Part shown: positions 1-9,888 of the stretch, piece by piece
How positions within the stretch are numbered: the first letter of the stretch is position 1
Layout of the letters: the number at the start of each line of letters is the position of its first letter
Origin: Methylocystaceae bacterium
Lineage (GTDB): Bacteria; Pseudomonadota; Alphaproteobacteria; Rhizobiales; Beijerinckiaceae
Assembly: GCA_009773555.1 (NCBI GenBank)
Contig: WSXZ01000027.1
Location: 1 to 64,000, forward strand
Direction: 5' to 3'
DNA length: 64,000 bases
Made by a program: the position numbers and the translations under genes
Notes under the pieces: model-generated
Told to the model about the DNA's origin: nothing
The model's input: only the letters and a program-made list of their open reading frames with translations
Database searches by the model: none

Positions 1-2622
1 CTGCCGGCGCTGCGCGCCGCCGCGCGTCAGGCGATGCGGCTGATGGGCGCTCATTTCGTCTTCGGCGAAACCATCGAAGCGGCGATCAGACGGGAGCAGG
101 GACGGCGCGAGCGCTTCTCTTACGACATGCTTGGCGAAGGCGCGCGGACGGCGGAAGACGCCGAGCGCTATTTTGAGGCCTACGCCCACGCCATTCGCGC
201 CATCGGCGACTCGGCCGGGAGTTCCGGCCTTCCTATGCGCCCCGGAATTTCGATCAAACTTTCGGCGCTGCATCCCCGTTATGAGGCGATTTCGCGCGAA
301 CGCGTCTTGCGGGAATTGCCGCCGCGGTTGCTTGACCTCGCGCGCCTCGCCAAGGATCGCGATCTCGTTTTCACCATCGATGCGGAGGAGGCGGATCGAC
401 TCGAACTTTCGCTGGACGTGTTCGCATGCGTCGTCGAAGACCCTTCGCTTTCCGGCTGGGACGGATTCGGGCTCGCGGTGCAGGCCTATCTGAAGCGCGC
501 GATGGCCGCGATCGACTATGTCGCTTCGCTCGCGGAAGCGAACCATCGACGCTTCATGGTGCGTCTCGTCAAGGGCGCCTATTGGGACAGCGAAATCAAG
601 CGCGCCCAGGAGCGCGGTCTCGCCGATTATCCCGTGTTCACGCGCAAGGCGATGACCGATCTCAATTTCGACGCCTGCGCGGCGCGGCTCTTCGATCAAC
701 CGCGTCTCTTCCCGCAGATCGCCACGCATAACGCGCGGAGCGTCGCCGCCGTTTTGACGATGGCGGGCGCGCGGCGCGACTTCGAGTTTCAGCGCCTGCA
801 CGGCATGGGCGAGTCGCTCTATGAGTCGCTGGCGGAAAGGAGCGACGCCGCGGTTCGAATCTATGCGCCGGTCGGTCCGCACCGCGATCTTCTCGCCTAT
901 CTCGTGCGGCGTTTGATCGAGAACGGCGCCAACTCCTCTTTCGTCGCGCGCGCCGCCGATCCCGAGACGCCGGAGAGCGCGCTCGTCGCGGACCCTTATG
1001 ACGCGCTCGGCGCGCCAAATCGCGCGCGCCATCCCCGTCTTCCGCCGCCAAGCGAGATTTACCTGCCGCTACGCGCCAATTCGAAAGGCGTTGAATTTGG
1101 CGATCGGACTGCGCTTGCCGCGCTGATCGACGAAATGCGCGCGCCTTTTCCGCCGCCCGCCGCGCGACCGAGCGTCGAGTCGCGCGCTGCGGCGCGCCCG
1201 GTCCTGTCGCCGATCGACGGCGCCGTCGTCGGTCACGTCGTCGAAGCGGATGAAGCTGCGGCGCATGCTGCGATTGCGACGGCGGCGCGCGCATTCACAG
1301 AATGGTCCAGGACTCCATTCGAGGCGCGAGCGCGGATGATCGAACGCGCGGCCGATCTCATTGAGGCGCGGCGCGGCCCGCTGATCGCCTTGTTGCAAAG
1401 CGAAGGCGGCAAGACTCTCGACGATGCGCTCGCCGAGGTGCGCGAGGCGGCCGATCTTTGTCGCTACTATGCTGGCCAAGCGCGCATTCTCTGCGCCGAC
1501 ATGCCACTGCCAGGCCCGACGGGTGAAGCCAATGTCCTGCGCCGGCATGGACGCGGCGTCTTTATCTGCATTTCGCCCTGGAATTTCCCGCTCGCGATTT
1601 TCATCGGCCAGATCGCAGCGGCGCTCGTCGCGGGAAACTGCGTCGTCGCCAAGCCGGCGGAGCAGACGCCGCTCGTCGCCGCCGTGACGATCGCACTCCT
1701 GCAGGAAGCCGGCGTTCCGAAGGACGTGCTGCTCTTTGCGCCGGGCGATGGCGCGATCGGCGCCGCGCTCGTCGCCGATCCGCTGACTGCCGGCGTCGTT
1801 TTTACCGGCTCGGTCGAAGTCGCCCATCGGATCAATCGCACGCTTGCCGAGCGAGATGGCGCGATTGCGCCGCTCATCGCCGAAACAGGCGGGATCAATG
1901 CGATGATCGTCGATTCGACGGCGCTGATCGAACAGGTCGTCGACGACGTCATGACGTCCGCGTTCCGATCGGCCGGCCAGCGGTGCTCAGCCTTGCGGCT
2001 CTTATGCCTGCAAGAGGAAATCGCGCCCGCCTGTCTTACGACGCTCATCGGCGCGGCGCGCGAGTTACGGGTCGGCGATCCGCGCGAGATCGGCGCGCAT
2101 GTCGGCCCGGCGATCGACGCCGAGGCGAAAGGCAAACTCGACGCCTATCTTTCGCGTCAGCGCGCCGCGGGGCGAATTCTTTACGCCGGCGTCGCGCCAT
2201 CGACAGGAAGCTTTGTCGCGCCGCACATCGTCAGGCTCGATCGCGTCGAGGATTTGCAGGAAGAGATCTTCGGACCCGTCCTGCATGTGGCGACGTGGCG
2301 TTCCGATCGCCTGCCGCAACTGCTCACTGACATCGAGGCGGTCGGATACGGGCTCACGATCGGCATGCATACGCGCATTGAACAGCGCATTCGCGCGTTG
2401 TCGCGCAAAGCGTCCGCCGGCAATATCTACATCAATCGCAACATGATCGGCGCAGTCGTCGGCAGTCAGCCCTTCGGCGGGTTTGGCTTGAGCGGCACCG
2501 GTCCCAAGGCGGGCGGGCCGGATTATCTGCTGCGATTTCTTCATGAGACGACGCTGACGATCAACACCGCGTCTTCGGGTGGTGACGCAGGACTGTTGTC
2601 GCTCGGAGAATCCGATGAATGA
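1..2622 (+). CDS. putA: Bifunctional proline dehydrogenase / glutamate-semialdehyde dehydrogenase PutA, 5' end outside window
   Basis: Oxidises proline to P5C with FAD, then to glutamate with NAD+. The open frame runs in from base 1 with no start, so the N-terminus lies upstream. The proline dehydrogenase half shows RLVKGAYWDSEIKRAQ, ATHNARSV and EFQRLHGMGE. The aldehyde dehydrogenase half shows SPWNFPLAIF, the glutamate motif AETGG and the catalytic cysteine in SAGQRCSALRL. The protein ends GGDAGLLSLGESDE, as in short PutA forms without the extra C-terminal domain. Whether an N-terminal DNA-binding domain exists cannot be seen. A 42-codon ORF overlaps the stop. Confidence 0.97.
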   Translation: MPALRAAARQAMRLMGAHFVFGETIEAAIRREQGRRERFSYDMLGEGARTAEDAERYFEAYAHAIRAIGDSAGSSGLPMRPGISIKLSALHPRYEAISRERVLRELPPRLLDLARLAKDRDLVFTIDAEEADRLELSLDVFACVVEDPSLSGWDGFGLAVQAYLKRAMAAIDYVASLAEANHRRFMVRLVKGAYWDSEIKRAQERGLADYPVFTRKAMTDLNFDACAARLFDQPRLFPQIATHNARSVAAVLTMAGARRDFEFQRLHGMGESLYESLAERSDAAVRIYAPVGPHRDLLAYLVRRLIENGANSSFVARAADPETPESALVADPYDALGAPNRARHPRLPPPSEIYLPLRANSKGVEFGDRTALAALIDEMRAPFPPPAARPSVESRAAARPVLSPIDGAVVGHVVEADEAAAHAAIATAARAFTEWSRTPFEARARMIERAADLIEARRGPLIALLQSEGGKTLDDALAEVREAADLCRYYAGQARILCADMPLPGPTGEANVLRRHGRGVFICISPWNFPLAIFIGQIAAALVAGNCVVAKPAEQTPLVAAVTIALLQEAGVPKDVLLFAPGDGAIGAALVADPLTAGVVFTGSVEVAHRINRTLAERDGAIAPLIAETGGINAMIVDSTALIEQVVDDVMTSAFRSAGQRCSALRLLCLQEEIAPACLTTLIGAARELRVGDPREIGAHVGPAIDAEAKGKLDAYLSRQRAAGRILYAGVAPSTGSFVAPHIVRLDRVEDLQEEIFGPVLHVATWRSDRLPQLLTDIEAVGYGLTIGMHTRIEQRIRALSRKASAGNIYINRNMIGAVVGSQPFGGFGLSGTGPKAGGPDYLLRFLHETTLTINTASSGGDAGLLSLGESDE

Positions 2623-2743
2623 TCGCGACAAACTGGCGCAAATGCGCTGCTTGAAGTCACACCTTCGACGTCCCCACGTCGACGCCTCTGAGACGAGGAA
2701 AGCGAAGATCGAGATTGCAGCGAAGTCGCGCCGCGCTGCTTAA
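2615..2743 (+). CDS. Possible 42-residue basic protein, translationally coupled to putA
   Basis: An ATG at 2615 lies inside the last putA codons (ATGAATGA overlap). It is preceded by GGAG at a normal distance and opens 42 codons ending TAA at 2741-2743. The product begins MNDRDKLAQMRCLKSHLRR and is rich in Lys and Arg. I recognise no family. The overlap with the putA stop and the Shine-Dalgarno-like sequence favour translation; the short length and odd composition argue for caution. Confidence 0.35.
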   Translation: MNDRDKLAQMRCLKSHLRRPHVDASETRKAKIEIAAKSRRAA

Positions 2744-2752
2744 GCGCAGCCT

Positions 2753-4030
2753 CTAAGAGCGCAGGCCGGCGCGTCCGTGCGGAGCGCCGGCGACTTCGGA
2801 CTTCTGCGTCGGCCGGCGCATCAGGCGCGGCAGAACGAGATGCGGCAACACGCCCTCGCGAATGACCGCGCGCCGCAGCGGCCCGAGCGCCGCCATCGCG
2901 ATGAAGCTCGCGCCGCGAAGCAAATCCACCGGCAGATAGGGAATGATGAGAGAGCGGTTGAGCAGGTCGACGCCATGCGTTCTGAAGCCGATGTCGGCGT
3001 GTCTGTGACGGTCGTAGCGCGCCAGCGCCCGCGACAATTCACGCGGATTCTTGAGATCGACGCTGGCGAGACAATCCTCAAGATCGGCGACGTCGCGCAG
3101 ACTTAGGTTCAGTCCTTGCGCGCCGATCGGCGGAAAAATGTGACAGGTCTCGCCGACGAGCGCGAGACGACCCGTGGCGTGTTTCGACACCTGCATGCCG
3201 CCCATGCGGAACTGCCCGATGTCGCCTTCGATGCGCATCGCGCCGAGTTCCGACTTGGCGTAATCCTCGATTTCATATTCGAGCTCTTCGCGGGGCTTGG
3301 CGAGACGCCGCCGCGCGTCGGCGACGCTCATCAGCCAGACGAGGCTCGAACGATTCGGCGCATCCTCTCGCGCGGGCAGCGGCACCAGCGTGAAAGGGCC
3401 CGAGCGCGTGTGATATTCCGTCGAGACATTTTCGTGCGGGAACTCGTGGCGCAGCATCATGGTGAGCGCGATCTGCGGATAGGTCCATTCCTTCACGTCG
3501 ATGCCAGCGACCGCGCGGGCGCGGCTGTTGCGCCCATCCGCCGCAACGATGAAGTCCGACTGGAGCCGGCGTCCGTCCGCGAGAACGGCGACGGCGCCGT
3601 CGCTGTTGAATTCGTAATCCGCGATGTCGGCGTCGACGAACGCGATCTCAGAGCGGCCGCGACAAAGATCCAGCAGAATGGCGACGAGGTCGTCGTTCGA
3701 CACATTGACGCCGAGCGCCGGCAGACCGATTTCGCGCGCCCGCAGGCTGAGTTCCGGCACCGGCAGAAACTGATCGGTGTCGTCGATCATGCGGATCGCT
3801 TCGACGGCGCAGCCGCGCGCTCTGACGCGCTCCAGCGCGCCGAGCGCATCGAGAAATCTGACGGACGATTCGAACAAGGCGACGGTGCGGCCTGGCAGCG
3901 GCGGCGGAACTCGCCCGGCGAGCGTCGTCTTGAATCCTCCGCGGGCGAAGGCCAGCGCCGCTGCAAGGCCGGTCGCCCCGGCGCCGGCGACGAGAATGTC
4001 CGATCTGATGTTTTCGTGCGCCGCTGTCAT
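2753..4030 (-). CDS. UbiH/UbiF/VisC-family FAD-dependent monooxygenase
   Basis: Flavoprotein hydroxylase of the ubiquinone-synthesis family, 425 residues (family about 400). The N-terminal dinucleotide fold is ILVAGAGATGLAAALAFA. The second FAD motif is GETCHIFPPIGAQGLNLSLRD, close to the family GD..H..PP..GQG.N..L.D, with GE replacing GD. The DG motif is seen in VAADGRNSRAR. It probably hydroxylates the polyprenylated benzene ring of ubiquinone at the inner membrane. The exact carbon (UbiH, UbiF or UbiL role) cannot be assigned from sequence. It is divergent from pcs, with about 130 bp between them. Confidence 0.85.
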   Translation of the reverse strand: MTAAHENIRSDILVAGAGATGLAAALAFARGGFKTTLAGRVPPPLPGRTVALFESSVRFLDALGALERVRARGCAVEAIRMIDDTDQFLPVPELSLRAREIGLPALGVNVSNDDLVAILLDLCRGRSEIAFVDADIADYEFNSDGAVAVLADGRRLQSDFIVAADGRNSRARAVAGIDVKEWTYPQIALTMMLRHEFPHENVSTEYHTRSGPFTLVPLPAREDAPNRSSLVWLMSVADARRRLAKPREELEYEIEDYAKSELGAMRIEGDIGQFRMGGMQVSKHATGRLALVGETCHIFPPIGAQGLNLSLRDVADLEDCLASVDLKNPRELSRALARYDRHRHADIGFRTHGVDLLNRSLIIPYLPVDLLRGASFIAMAALGPLRRAVIREGVLPHLVLPRLMRRPTQKSEVAGAPHGRAGLRS

Positions 4031-4162
4031 CTCATCCGTCTCCTTTGCCTGTTATAGCGGGAGAGTCTTCGGAGCGCGAGCAGCACGGACAAACAGGATG
4101 GCTTTGGCTCGGCGCGAGGGCGGTGGTAGGCTGACGTCCCGCTTCTCCGGTCGCCGCGCCTC

Positions 4163-4876
4163 GTGACGTCTTCTCGCCTCATTGGCCTTTCTGTTCACCT
4201 GTTCACGGCGAGCGGCGCTGCGCTCGGCCTGATCGCGCTGTTCCTTGCGGCGGACGGCCGCTTTGCGGCGATGTTCGCCTGGCTTGGCGCGGCGCTCGTC
4301 GTGGACGCCGTCGACGGAACGCTGGCGCGGCATTTCAGAGTGACTGAAACGGCGCCCTTCATCGACGGCGCCGCGCTCGACCTCGTCGTCGACTTCCTCA
4401 ACTATGTGGTCACGCCGCTTGTGGCGCTGTGGCGCTCCGACCTCTTGGACCCAGCGCTCGCTGCGCCCGTTTGCGCCGCGGTCTGCGCCTGTTCGGCGCT
4501 CTATTTCGCGGATCGGCGAATGAAGACGGCGGACTACTGGTTTCGCGGATTTCCGTCGCTGTGGAACATCGCGGTCTTCTATCTTCTCGTGCTGCGGCCG
4601 CCGGCGGGCGCCAGCCTCGCGGTCGTTCTCGTGACGGCGGCTTTCATGTTCGTTCCGGTCGCCTTTGTTCATCCGCTGCGCGTTCAGCGGCTGCGACTGG
4701 TAACGCTCGTCGTCACCGGCGTCTGGAGCGCGGCGGCCATCGCGGCCGTCGCACAGGATCTCGCGGCGGCCTCTTTCACCGTAAAGGCGGCTCTGGTCGC
4801 GACGGGGTGCTATTTTCTGGCTGTGCCGCTTTTTCGCGAGGGCGGCGCGATCGCGAAAGGGGAAGGTGATGGTTAA
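4163..4876 (+). CDS. pcs: Phosphatidylcholine synthase
   Basis: Condenses choline with CDP-diacylglycerol to phosphatidylcholine in the inner membrane. The CDP-alcohol phosphotransferase signature is visible as DAVDGTLARHF followed by FIDGAALDLVVD. At 237 residues with about seven hydrophobic segments it fits alphaproteobacterial Pcs. The start is GTG at 4163. The stop overlaps the ATG of the following quinone oxidoreductase by 8 bp, so the two are co-transcribed. Together with pssA and psd at 31.6-33.2 kb it indicates a PC/PE membrane. Confidence 0.9.
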   Translation: MTSSRLIGLSVHLFTASGAALGLIALFLAADGRFAAMFAWLGAALVVDAVDGTLARHFRVTETAPFIDGAALDLVVDFLNYVVTPLVALWRSDLLDPALAAPVCAAVCACSALYFADRRMKTADYWFRGFPSLWNIAVFYLLVLRPPAGASLAVVLVTAAFMFVPVAFVHPLRVQRLRLVTLVVTGVWSAAAIAAVAQDLAAASFTVKAALVATGCYFLAVPLFREGGAIAKGEGDG

Positions 4877-5840
4877 GGCGATTCGCGTGCATCAGCCCGG
4901 CGGGCCGGATGCGCTCGTCATGGAAGACGTCGATCTGCCGGCTCCGGCCGCGGACGACGTGCAGATTCGCCACGGCGCCATTGGCGTTAATTTCATAGAC
5001 GTCTACCGCCGTACCGGCGCTTATCCGGCGGAATATCCGTTTGTCCCCGGACATGAAGGCGCCGGCGAAGTGATCGCCGTCGGCGAGAATGTGAAGAACT
5101 TCAAGGTCGGGGATCGGGTCGCTTATGTCGGCGCGCTTGGCGGCTATTCGGAGGCGCGCAACATCGCCGCCGGCTCAGTGGTCCATCTGCCGAAATCCTT
5201 CAGCTATGAGCAGGGCGCGGTGATGATGCTGAAAGGGCTGACGGCGCAATATCTGCTGCGCAGGACGTTCAAGGTAAAGAAAGGCCATCGCGTTCTCGTC
5301 CATGCCGGCGCCGGCGGCGTGGGGCAGATCCTCTGCCAATGGGCGAATGCGCTCGGGGCGAAGGTCATCGCCACCGTCGGCTCTCCTGAAAAGGCGAAAA
5401 TCGCGGAGGAGGCCGGCGCCAAGCATACGATTCTTTATCGCGAGGAGAACTTCGTCGAGCGCGTGCGCGACATCACCAAGGGCAAGCTGTGCGATGTGGT
5501 CTATGACGGCGTCGGGCGCGCGACCTTTCCAGCTTCGCTCGACTGCCTGAAGCCGTTCGGCATGTTCGTGAGTTTTGGCTCAGCCTCCGGTCCGATCGCG
5601 GCTTTCGATCTCGGCCTTCTGGCGCTGAAAGGATCGCTCTTCGCGACCCGCCCCTCGCTTTTCACCCATATCGCGCGTCGGCGCGACTATGAGGAGATGA
5701 TGGACGATCTCGTCCATGCGGCGAAGCGAGGCTTCGTGAAAATCGCCGAGCCAGCGCGTTTTCCGCTCGCCGACGCGGCCAAGGTGCATGCCGCGCTCGA
5801 ATCGCGCGCCACCAGCGGGTCGATGGTCCTCATTCCCTGA
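4869..5840 (+). CDS. qor: NAD(P)H:quinone oxidoreductase, zinc-independent MDR family
   Basis: Medium-chain dehydrogenase/reductase of the zeta-crystallin type. It begins MVKAIRVHQPGGPDAL, contains GVNFIDVYRRTGAYP and the NADPH fold VLVHAGAGGVGQILCQWA, and lacks the structural-zinc cysteine cluster. About 323 residues, the usual size. The open frame extends one GTG codon further, but ATG at 4869 sits right behind AAGGGAAGG and matches the family N-terminus. It overlaps the end of pcs. The likely reaction is one- or two-electron reduction of quinones or enones; the true substrate is unknown. Confidence 0.9.
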   Translation: MVKAIRVHQPGGPDALVMEDVDLPAPAADDVQIRHGAIGVNFIDVYRRTGAYPAEYPFVPGHEGAGEVIAVGENVKNFKVGDRVAYVGALGGYSEARNIAAGSVVHLPKSFSYEQGAVMMLKGLTAQYLLRRTFKVKKGHRVLVHAGAGGVGQILCQWANALGAKVIATVGSPEKAKIAEEAGAKHTILYREENFVERVRDITKGKLCDVVYDGVGRATFPASLDCLKPFGMFVSFGSASGPIAAFDLGLLALKGSLFATRPSLFTHIARRRDYEEMMDDLVHAAKRGFVKIAEPARFPLADAAKVHAALESRATSGSMVLIP

Positions 5841-6087
5841 TTTCGCCATAAAGGGACCGGCGAAAGCAGGGCTCAACAGGCGCTCCGGAGACAAACTTGA
5901 CATGTGTTGTAATTTGAGCACTGGGCCGATCGCTGTGCTTCGCAACGCTTTGTTAACTTAGCCGAATCGGACGCCCCCGGCGCGCCTCTCGCGGCACGAA
6001 TTCAGCAGTTTTTCCCCGCTTTTCGCGCCGCCGACTGGCGTGTCGGCAATTTCGTCCTACGCTTTCGGCGCAAATCGATTATGCTTT

Positions 6088-6171
6088 CCTTGTTCCGGCT
6101 TTGAGGTTCCTCCCGCCTCTCGATTAGCCCGAACCGCCTTCCAAAGCCCGGCGCTTGAGCCGGGCTTTTTT
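6088..6171 (+). ncRNA. Candidate suhB/MmgR (alpha-r8)-like small RNA
   Basis: The 434-bp gap between qor and rsfS ends in a perfect intrinsic terminator although no gene precedes it closely. Upstream is a hairpin of GAGG and CCTC (about 6102-6118) whose loop carries TTCCTCCCG, complementary to a ribosome-binding site, followed by an unpaired TCGATTA and then the terminator. This architecture, about 80 nt with an anti-Shine-Dalgarno loop, resembles the alphaproteobacterial suhB/MmgR family as I remember it. A weak TATGCT at 6080-6085 could be the -10 box. The 5' end is estimated. Confidence 0.45.
6143..6171 (+). terminator. Rho-independent terminator upstream of rsfS
   Basis: Perfect 10-bp stem AAAGCCCGGC / GCCGGGCTTT with a 6-nt loop, running into a T tract on the plus strand. 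It most likely ends the candidate small RNA and excludes a start for rsfS further upstream. Confidence 0.85.
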
Positions 6172-6274
6172 CTTAGTCTCCCTCGGCAACCCCGCAGTTT
6201 CTATTGCAATTTTTCAGCAACAGCCCCATCCTTGTTTGGCGGCGGGCTCTCTTCCGGGCTTTGGGCCGCGAAGC

Positions 6275-6703
6275 ATGAGGGTTGCAACGCTGTCGACAGG
6301 TGTTCATCCGGGTGCGGCTCGTGGTCCGCTCCGACCGGAAATTGGCGCAAGCGCCCATTTGACCGGCTCAATCGTGCAAAAGGTTCTCGCCAGCCTGGAC
6401 GAAACCAAGGCCGAGGACATCGTCTCCATCGATCTGCGTGGAAAAACGGCGCTCGCCGATGACATGATCATCGCGACGGGTCGTTCGACCGTGCATGTCG
6501 GCGCCATCGCCGACAGAGCGATCAAGGCCCTGAAGGCGGCGGGCGTCGTTGCCCCGCGGGTCGAAGGCCTGTCCCAGTGCGACTGGGTGCTGATCGACGC
6601 CGGCGACGTCATCGTCCACATCTTCCGGCCCGAGGTGCGCCAGTTCTACAATCTCGAAAAGATGTGGGGCGGCGACCGACCGCTGGAAATTCGCCTGGTC
6701 TGA
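6275..6703 (+). CDS. rsfS: Ribosomal silencing factor RsfS
   Basis: Binds L14 of the large subunit and blocks subunit joining in starvation. The Iojap/RsfS core is visible: ASLDETKAEDIVSIDLRGK, DDMIIATGRSTVHVGAIAD, GLSQCDWVLIDAGDVIVHIF and YNLEKMWG. The ATG at 6275 gives 142 residues, near the family length. The longer open frame would start inside the terminator stem. rlmH follows 61 bp downstream on the same strand, the common rsfS-rlmH pairing. nadD, often upstream, is not here. Confidence 0.93.
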   Translation: MRVATLSTGVHPGAARGPLRPEIGASAHLTGSIVQKVLASLDETKAEDIVSIDLRGKTALADDMIIATGRSTVHVGAIADRAIKALKAAGVVAPRVEGLSQCDWVLIDAGDVIVHIFRPEVRQFYNLEKMWGGDRPLEIRLV

Positions 6704-6764
6704 CGGGAGCGGACGCAAGCGCGCCCTTGGGATCGCTTGTACCCTCTGGTCGTGCCTGGCTTGG

Positions 6765-7244
6765 ATGAAACTGGGACTGATCTGCGTCGGCCGCCTGAAG
6801 GCGGGTCCCGAGCGAGAGCTTTTCGCGCGCTACGCCGAGCGCATCCGCGCCTTGCGGCGGCTGGGCCTCGAAGGTCTCGAACTTAAAGAGATCGATGAGA
6901 GCAAGGCCTCCTCGAGCGCCGAGCGGTCATCGCGCGAAGCGATGGAACTGCTTGCGGCGCTGCCTGCCGAATCGCGGCTGGCGGCGTTTGACGAGCGAGG
7001 CAGGGCGGAGACAAGCGCAGCCTTCGCGCAATTCATCGCCTCCGAACGCGACAGAGGCTGCAAGGCGCTGTGGTTTGCGATCGGCGGCGCCGAGGGGCTC
7101 GATGAGAGCGTCCGCGCGCGAGCGACGGCCGTCTTCTCCTTCGGCGCGATGACGCTGCCGCATCAGCTGGCGCGCATTCTGGCGGCCGAGCAGATTTACC
7201 GGGCGATGACGATCCTGTCCGGCCATCCGTACCATCGCGCCTGA
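6765..7244 (+). CDS. rlmH: 23S rRNA pseudouridine-1915 N3-methyltransferase
   Basis: SPOUT-family methyltransferase that modifies pseudouridine 1915 in helix 69 of assembled ribosomes. 159 residues, the usual size. The SAM-knot signatures FAIGGAEG and LPHQLARILAAEQIYRAMT, with the C-terminal HPYHR, are intact. It follows rsfS on the same strand. Its TGA abuts the stop codon of the convergent SH3 protein gene with no bases between. Confidence 0.95.
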   Translation: MKLGLICVGRLKAGPERELFARYAERIRALRRLGLEGLELKEIDESKASSSAERSSREAMELLAALPAESRLAAFDERGRAETSAAFAQFIASERDRGCKALWFAIGGAEGLDESVRARATAVFSFGAMTLPHQLARILAAEQIYRAMTILSGHPYHRA

Positions 7245-7931
7245 TTATTTCGGTCCCGCGGACTCCCGCAGATGTCCGCCCTTCACCCAACCGCGCCTTT
7301 TGCCGGCCTGGTCTTTGACCTGACACCAGCGTTCGCCGCCAGTATTCCTGCAGCCGAGATTTGTTAGGACGGCGCCGTTCGCCAGTTCGGCGACGCGCTT
7401 CGCCTTGGCCGAAGGGCGCTCGCGCAGTGCGAGGGCTTCACCGGAGAGGACGCCGAAGACTTCCCAGTGATCCGGCCCGCCGGTCAGTCCGTCCGCATAG
7501 TCCGGGCCGTTAGGCGCAGTCGCGCTCTTCTGTCCCAACTCAATGGAGAGCGCATAGTGTGCGACGGTTCCGCGCCGCGCCGCGCTGCGCATCAGATAGA
7601 CGCGCGCGGTGTAATCGCCGGCGAGCGGCGCCGTTCCAGCGAAATCCGTCCCTGACACCGAGCCGATGAACATCGCCTGTTGGGCGCCAGGGGCGCTCAG
7701 GTTGAAGTAGTTGCTGAGCCTGTCGGTCTTCAGGCTGAGCCGCATGGATTCTCCCGCGCCGACAGGAAACACATAGTCGACGTAGTCGTAGCCCTTGATG
7801 CGGCCGTTCAACGTTGCGCGTCCATCCCTGAACGTCACGCGCTCCATCCGCGCATTGTCCCGCGCAGTGGCGAGCATCGGAAGCGTCAACACAGCGAGCG
7901 CGGCGACGACGGCGAGACCTCGGCTTAGCAT
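7245..7931 (-). CDS. Secreted protein with C-terminal bacterial SH3 domain
   Basis: 228 residues starting MLSRGLAVVAALAVLTLPMLATA, a clear Sec signal peptide, with GAAGGGAAACGC just upstream of the ATG. Residues about 30-140 form a beta-rich region resembling pre-peptidase/inhibitor-type domains (YVFPVGAGESMRLSL). The last 65 residues look like an SH3_3 domain (ALRERPSAKAKRVAELANGA and WCQVKDQAGKRRGWVKGG). A periplasmic or wall-associated role is inferred; no catalytic motif is seen. It converges on rlmH. Confidence 0.7.
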   Translation of the reverse strand: MLSRGLAVVAALAVLTLPMLATARDNARMERVTFRDGRATLNGRIKGYDYVDYVFPVGAGESMRLSLKTDRLSNYFNLSAPGAQQAMFIGSVSGTDFAGTAPLAGDYTARVYLMRSAARRGTVAHYALSIELGQKSATAPNGPDYADGLTGGPDHWEVFGVLSGEALALRERPSAKAKRVAELANGAVLTNLGCRNTGGERWCQVKDQAGKRRGWVKGGHLRESAGPK

Positions 7932-8087
7932 GCGTTTCCCTTCGCGGAGCCGGCCAGCTGGAACGGAAGCGATTCTCCGTTGACAGATCGCATATTTGCC
8001 CCAGCCGTGGCGTTGACGTCGCAGGCGCGTCGCACAGACGCGGCTCAAGATCCGCAATAATCCCGTCCAGACCAGCGGCGATAGATC

Positions 8088-8561
8088 TTAATGCACGGTC
8101 CGCCCGTGCATCTCGCAGCCAAGCCCGGCCGCGCGCGCCGCCTCCTGCACCCTGTCGCCGGCCTTTTTCACCTTGTCGAAATCGCCGCGCAGCGCCTTGA
8201 GCGCGTTGCGCTCCTGACTGATTTCCTCGGCGGTTCGGAACGACATTCGACGCAGGAGCGGCAAGGGCGGGCACCAGCCTTGCAGCGCGTGCTGGAGCAG
8301 AAAGCCACTGACGAGAACCGGCAGCGCCAGCCAGCGACGATCCGACGTCAGGCCAAGGGCAAGTCCAACGAGCGCCAAAGAGGAGGCGTTGGCTTCGAGC
8401 GCCCGCTCGATGTCCCACTCCCGATCAAGCTCCTCGAGACGTTCGTCGATCTTCTCCGGGTGTTTGGCGAAATAGGACAGCCGCGCCTGCGTTTCCTTGC
8501 GAATGGCGCGATTGATGTCCTCATCGGTGTTTTGTGCAACGCGAGCGACCGTGGTCGGCAT
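8088..8561 (-). CDS. Membrane protein with YgaP-type (DUF2892) transmembrane region
   Basis: 157 residues. An acidic/basic helical N-terminus (about 1-55) precedes two hydrophobic helices (ASSLALVGLALGL and ALPVLVSGFLLQHAL) and then GWCPPLPLLRRMSFRT, which resembles the DUF2892 region of YgaP-like inner membrane proteins. A helical C-terminus follows. The ATG at 8561 has GGGAGG upstream, so the longer open frame is not used. Function unknown. It is divergent from the purA leader. Confidence 0.65.
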   Translation of the reverse strand: MPTTVARVAQNTDEDINRAIRKETQARLSYFAKHPEKIDERLEELDREWDIERALEANASSLALVGLALGLTSDRRWLALPVLVSGFLLQHALQGWCPPLPLLRRMSFRTAEEISQERNALKALRGDFDKVKKAGDRVQEAARAAGLGCEMHGRTVH

Positions 8562-8619
8562 GCATTCTACCTCCCTTATTTGTTTCCAACCGAAAAGGCG
8601 GCTCGAAGTTCCTGCTCGC

Positions 8620-8707
8620 GGGTCGGTTGGCCGGGCCTTTACCGACCCTGCGGCATGCGCTAAACCCCGGCGGTAACGAGCCCCGGCGTTACGCGCGGGG
8701 CTTTTTC
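8620..8707 (+). promoter_or_regulatory. Structured leader with terminator hairpin in front of purA
   Basis: Two hairpins lie within 110 bp of purA. The first pairs GGGTCGGT (8620-8627) with ACCGACCC (8641-8648). The second is an intrinsic terminator, AGCCCCG (8679-8685) with CGGGGCT (8696-8702), then TTTTTC. GTAACG at 8673-8678 can also pair with CGTTAC at 8687-8692, which would break the terminator. No plus-strand gene ends nearby, so this is either an attenuator for purA or the end of an unannotated small RNA. Confidence 0.55.
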
Positions 8708-8730
8708 TATTTGGAGATCGAGATACGGCC

Positions 8731-9888
<1,158 letters not shown>

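Noticed and set aside
5897-5925. TTGACA at 5897 as promoter of the candidate sRNA
   Set aside because: No matching -10 box at the proper spacing and too far from the estimated RNA start.
6155-6274. Longer rsfS reading frame from 6155
   Set aside because: It begins inside a perfect intrinsic terminator and has no homology before residue 40; ATG 6275 fits.
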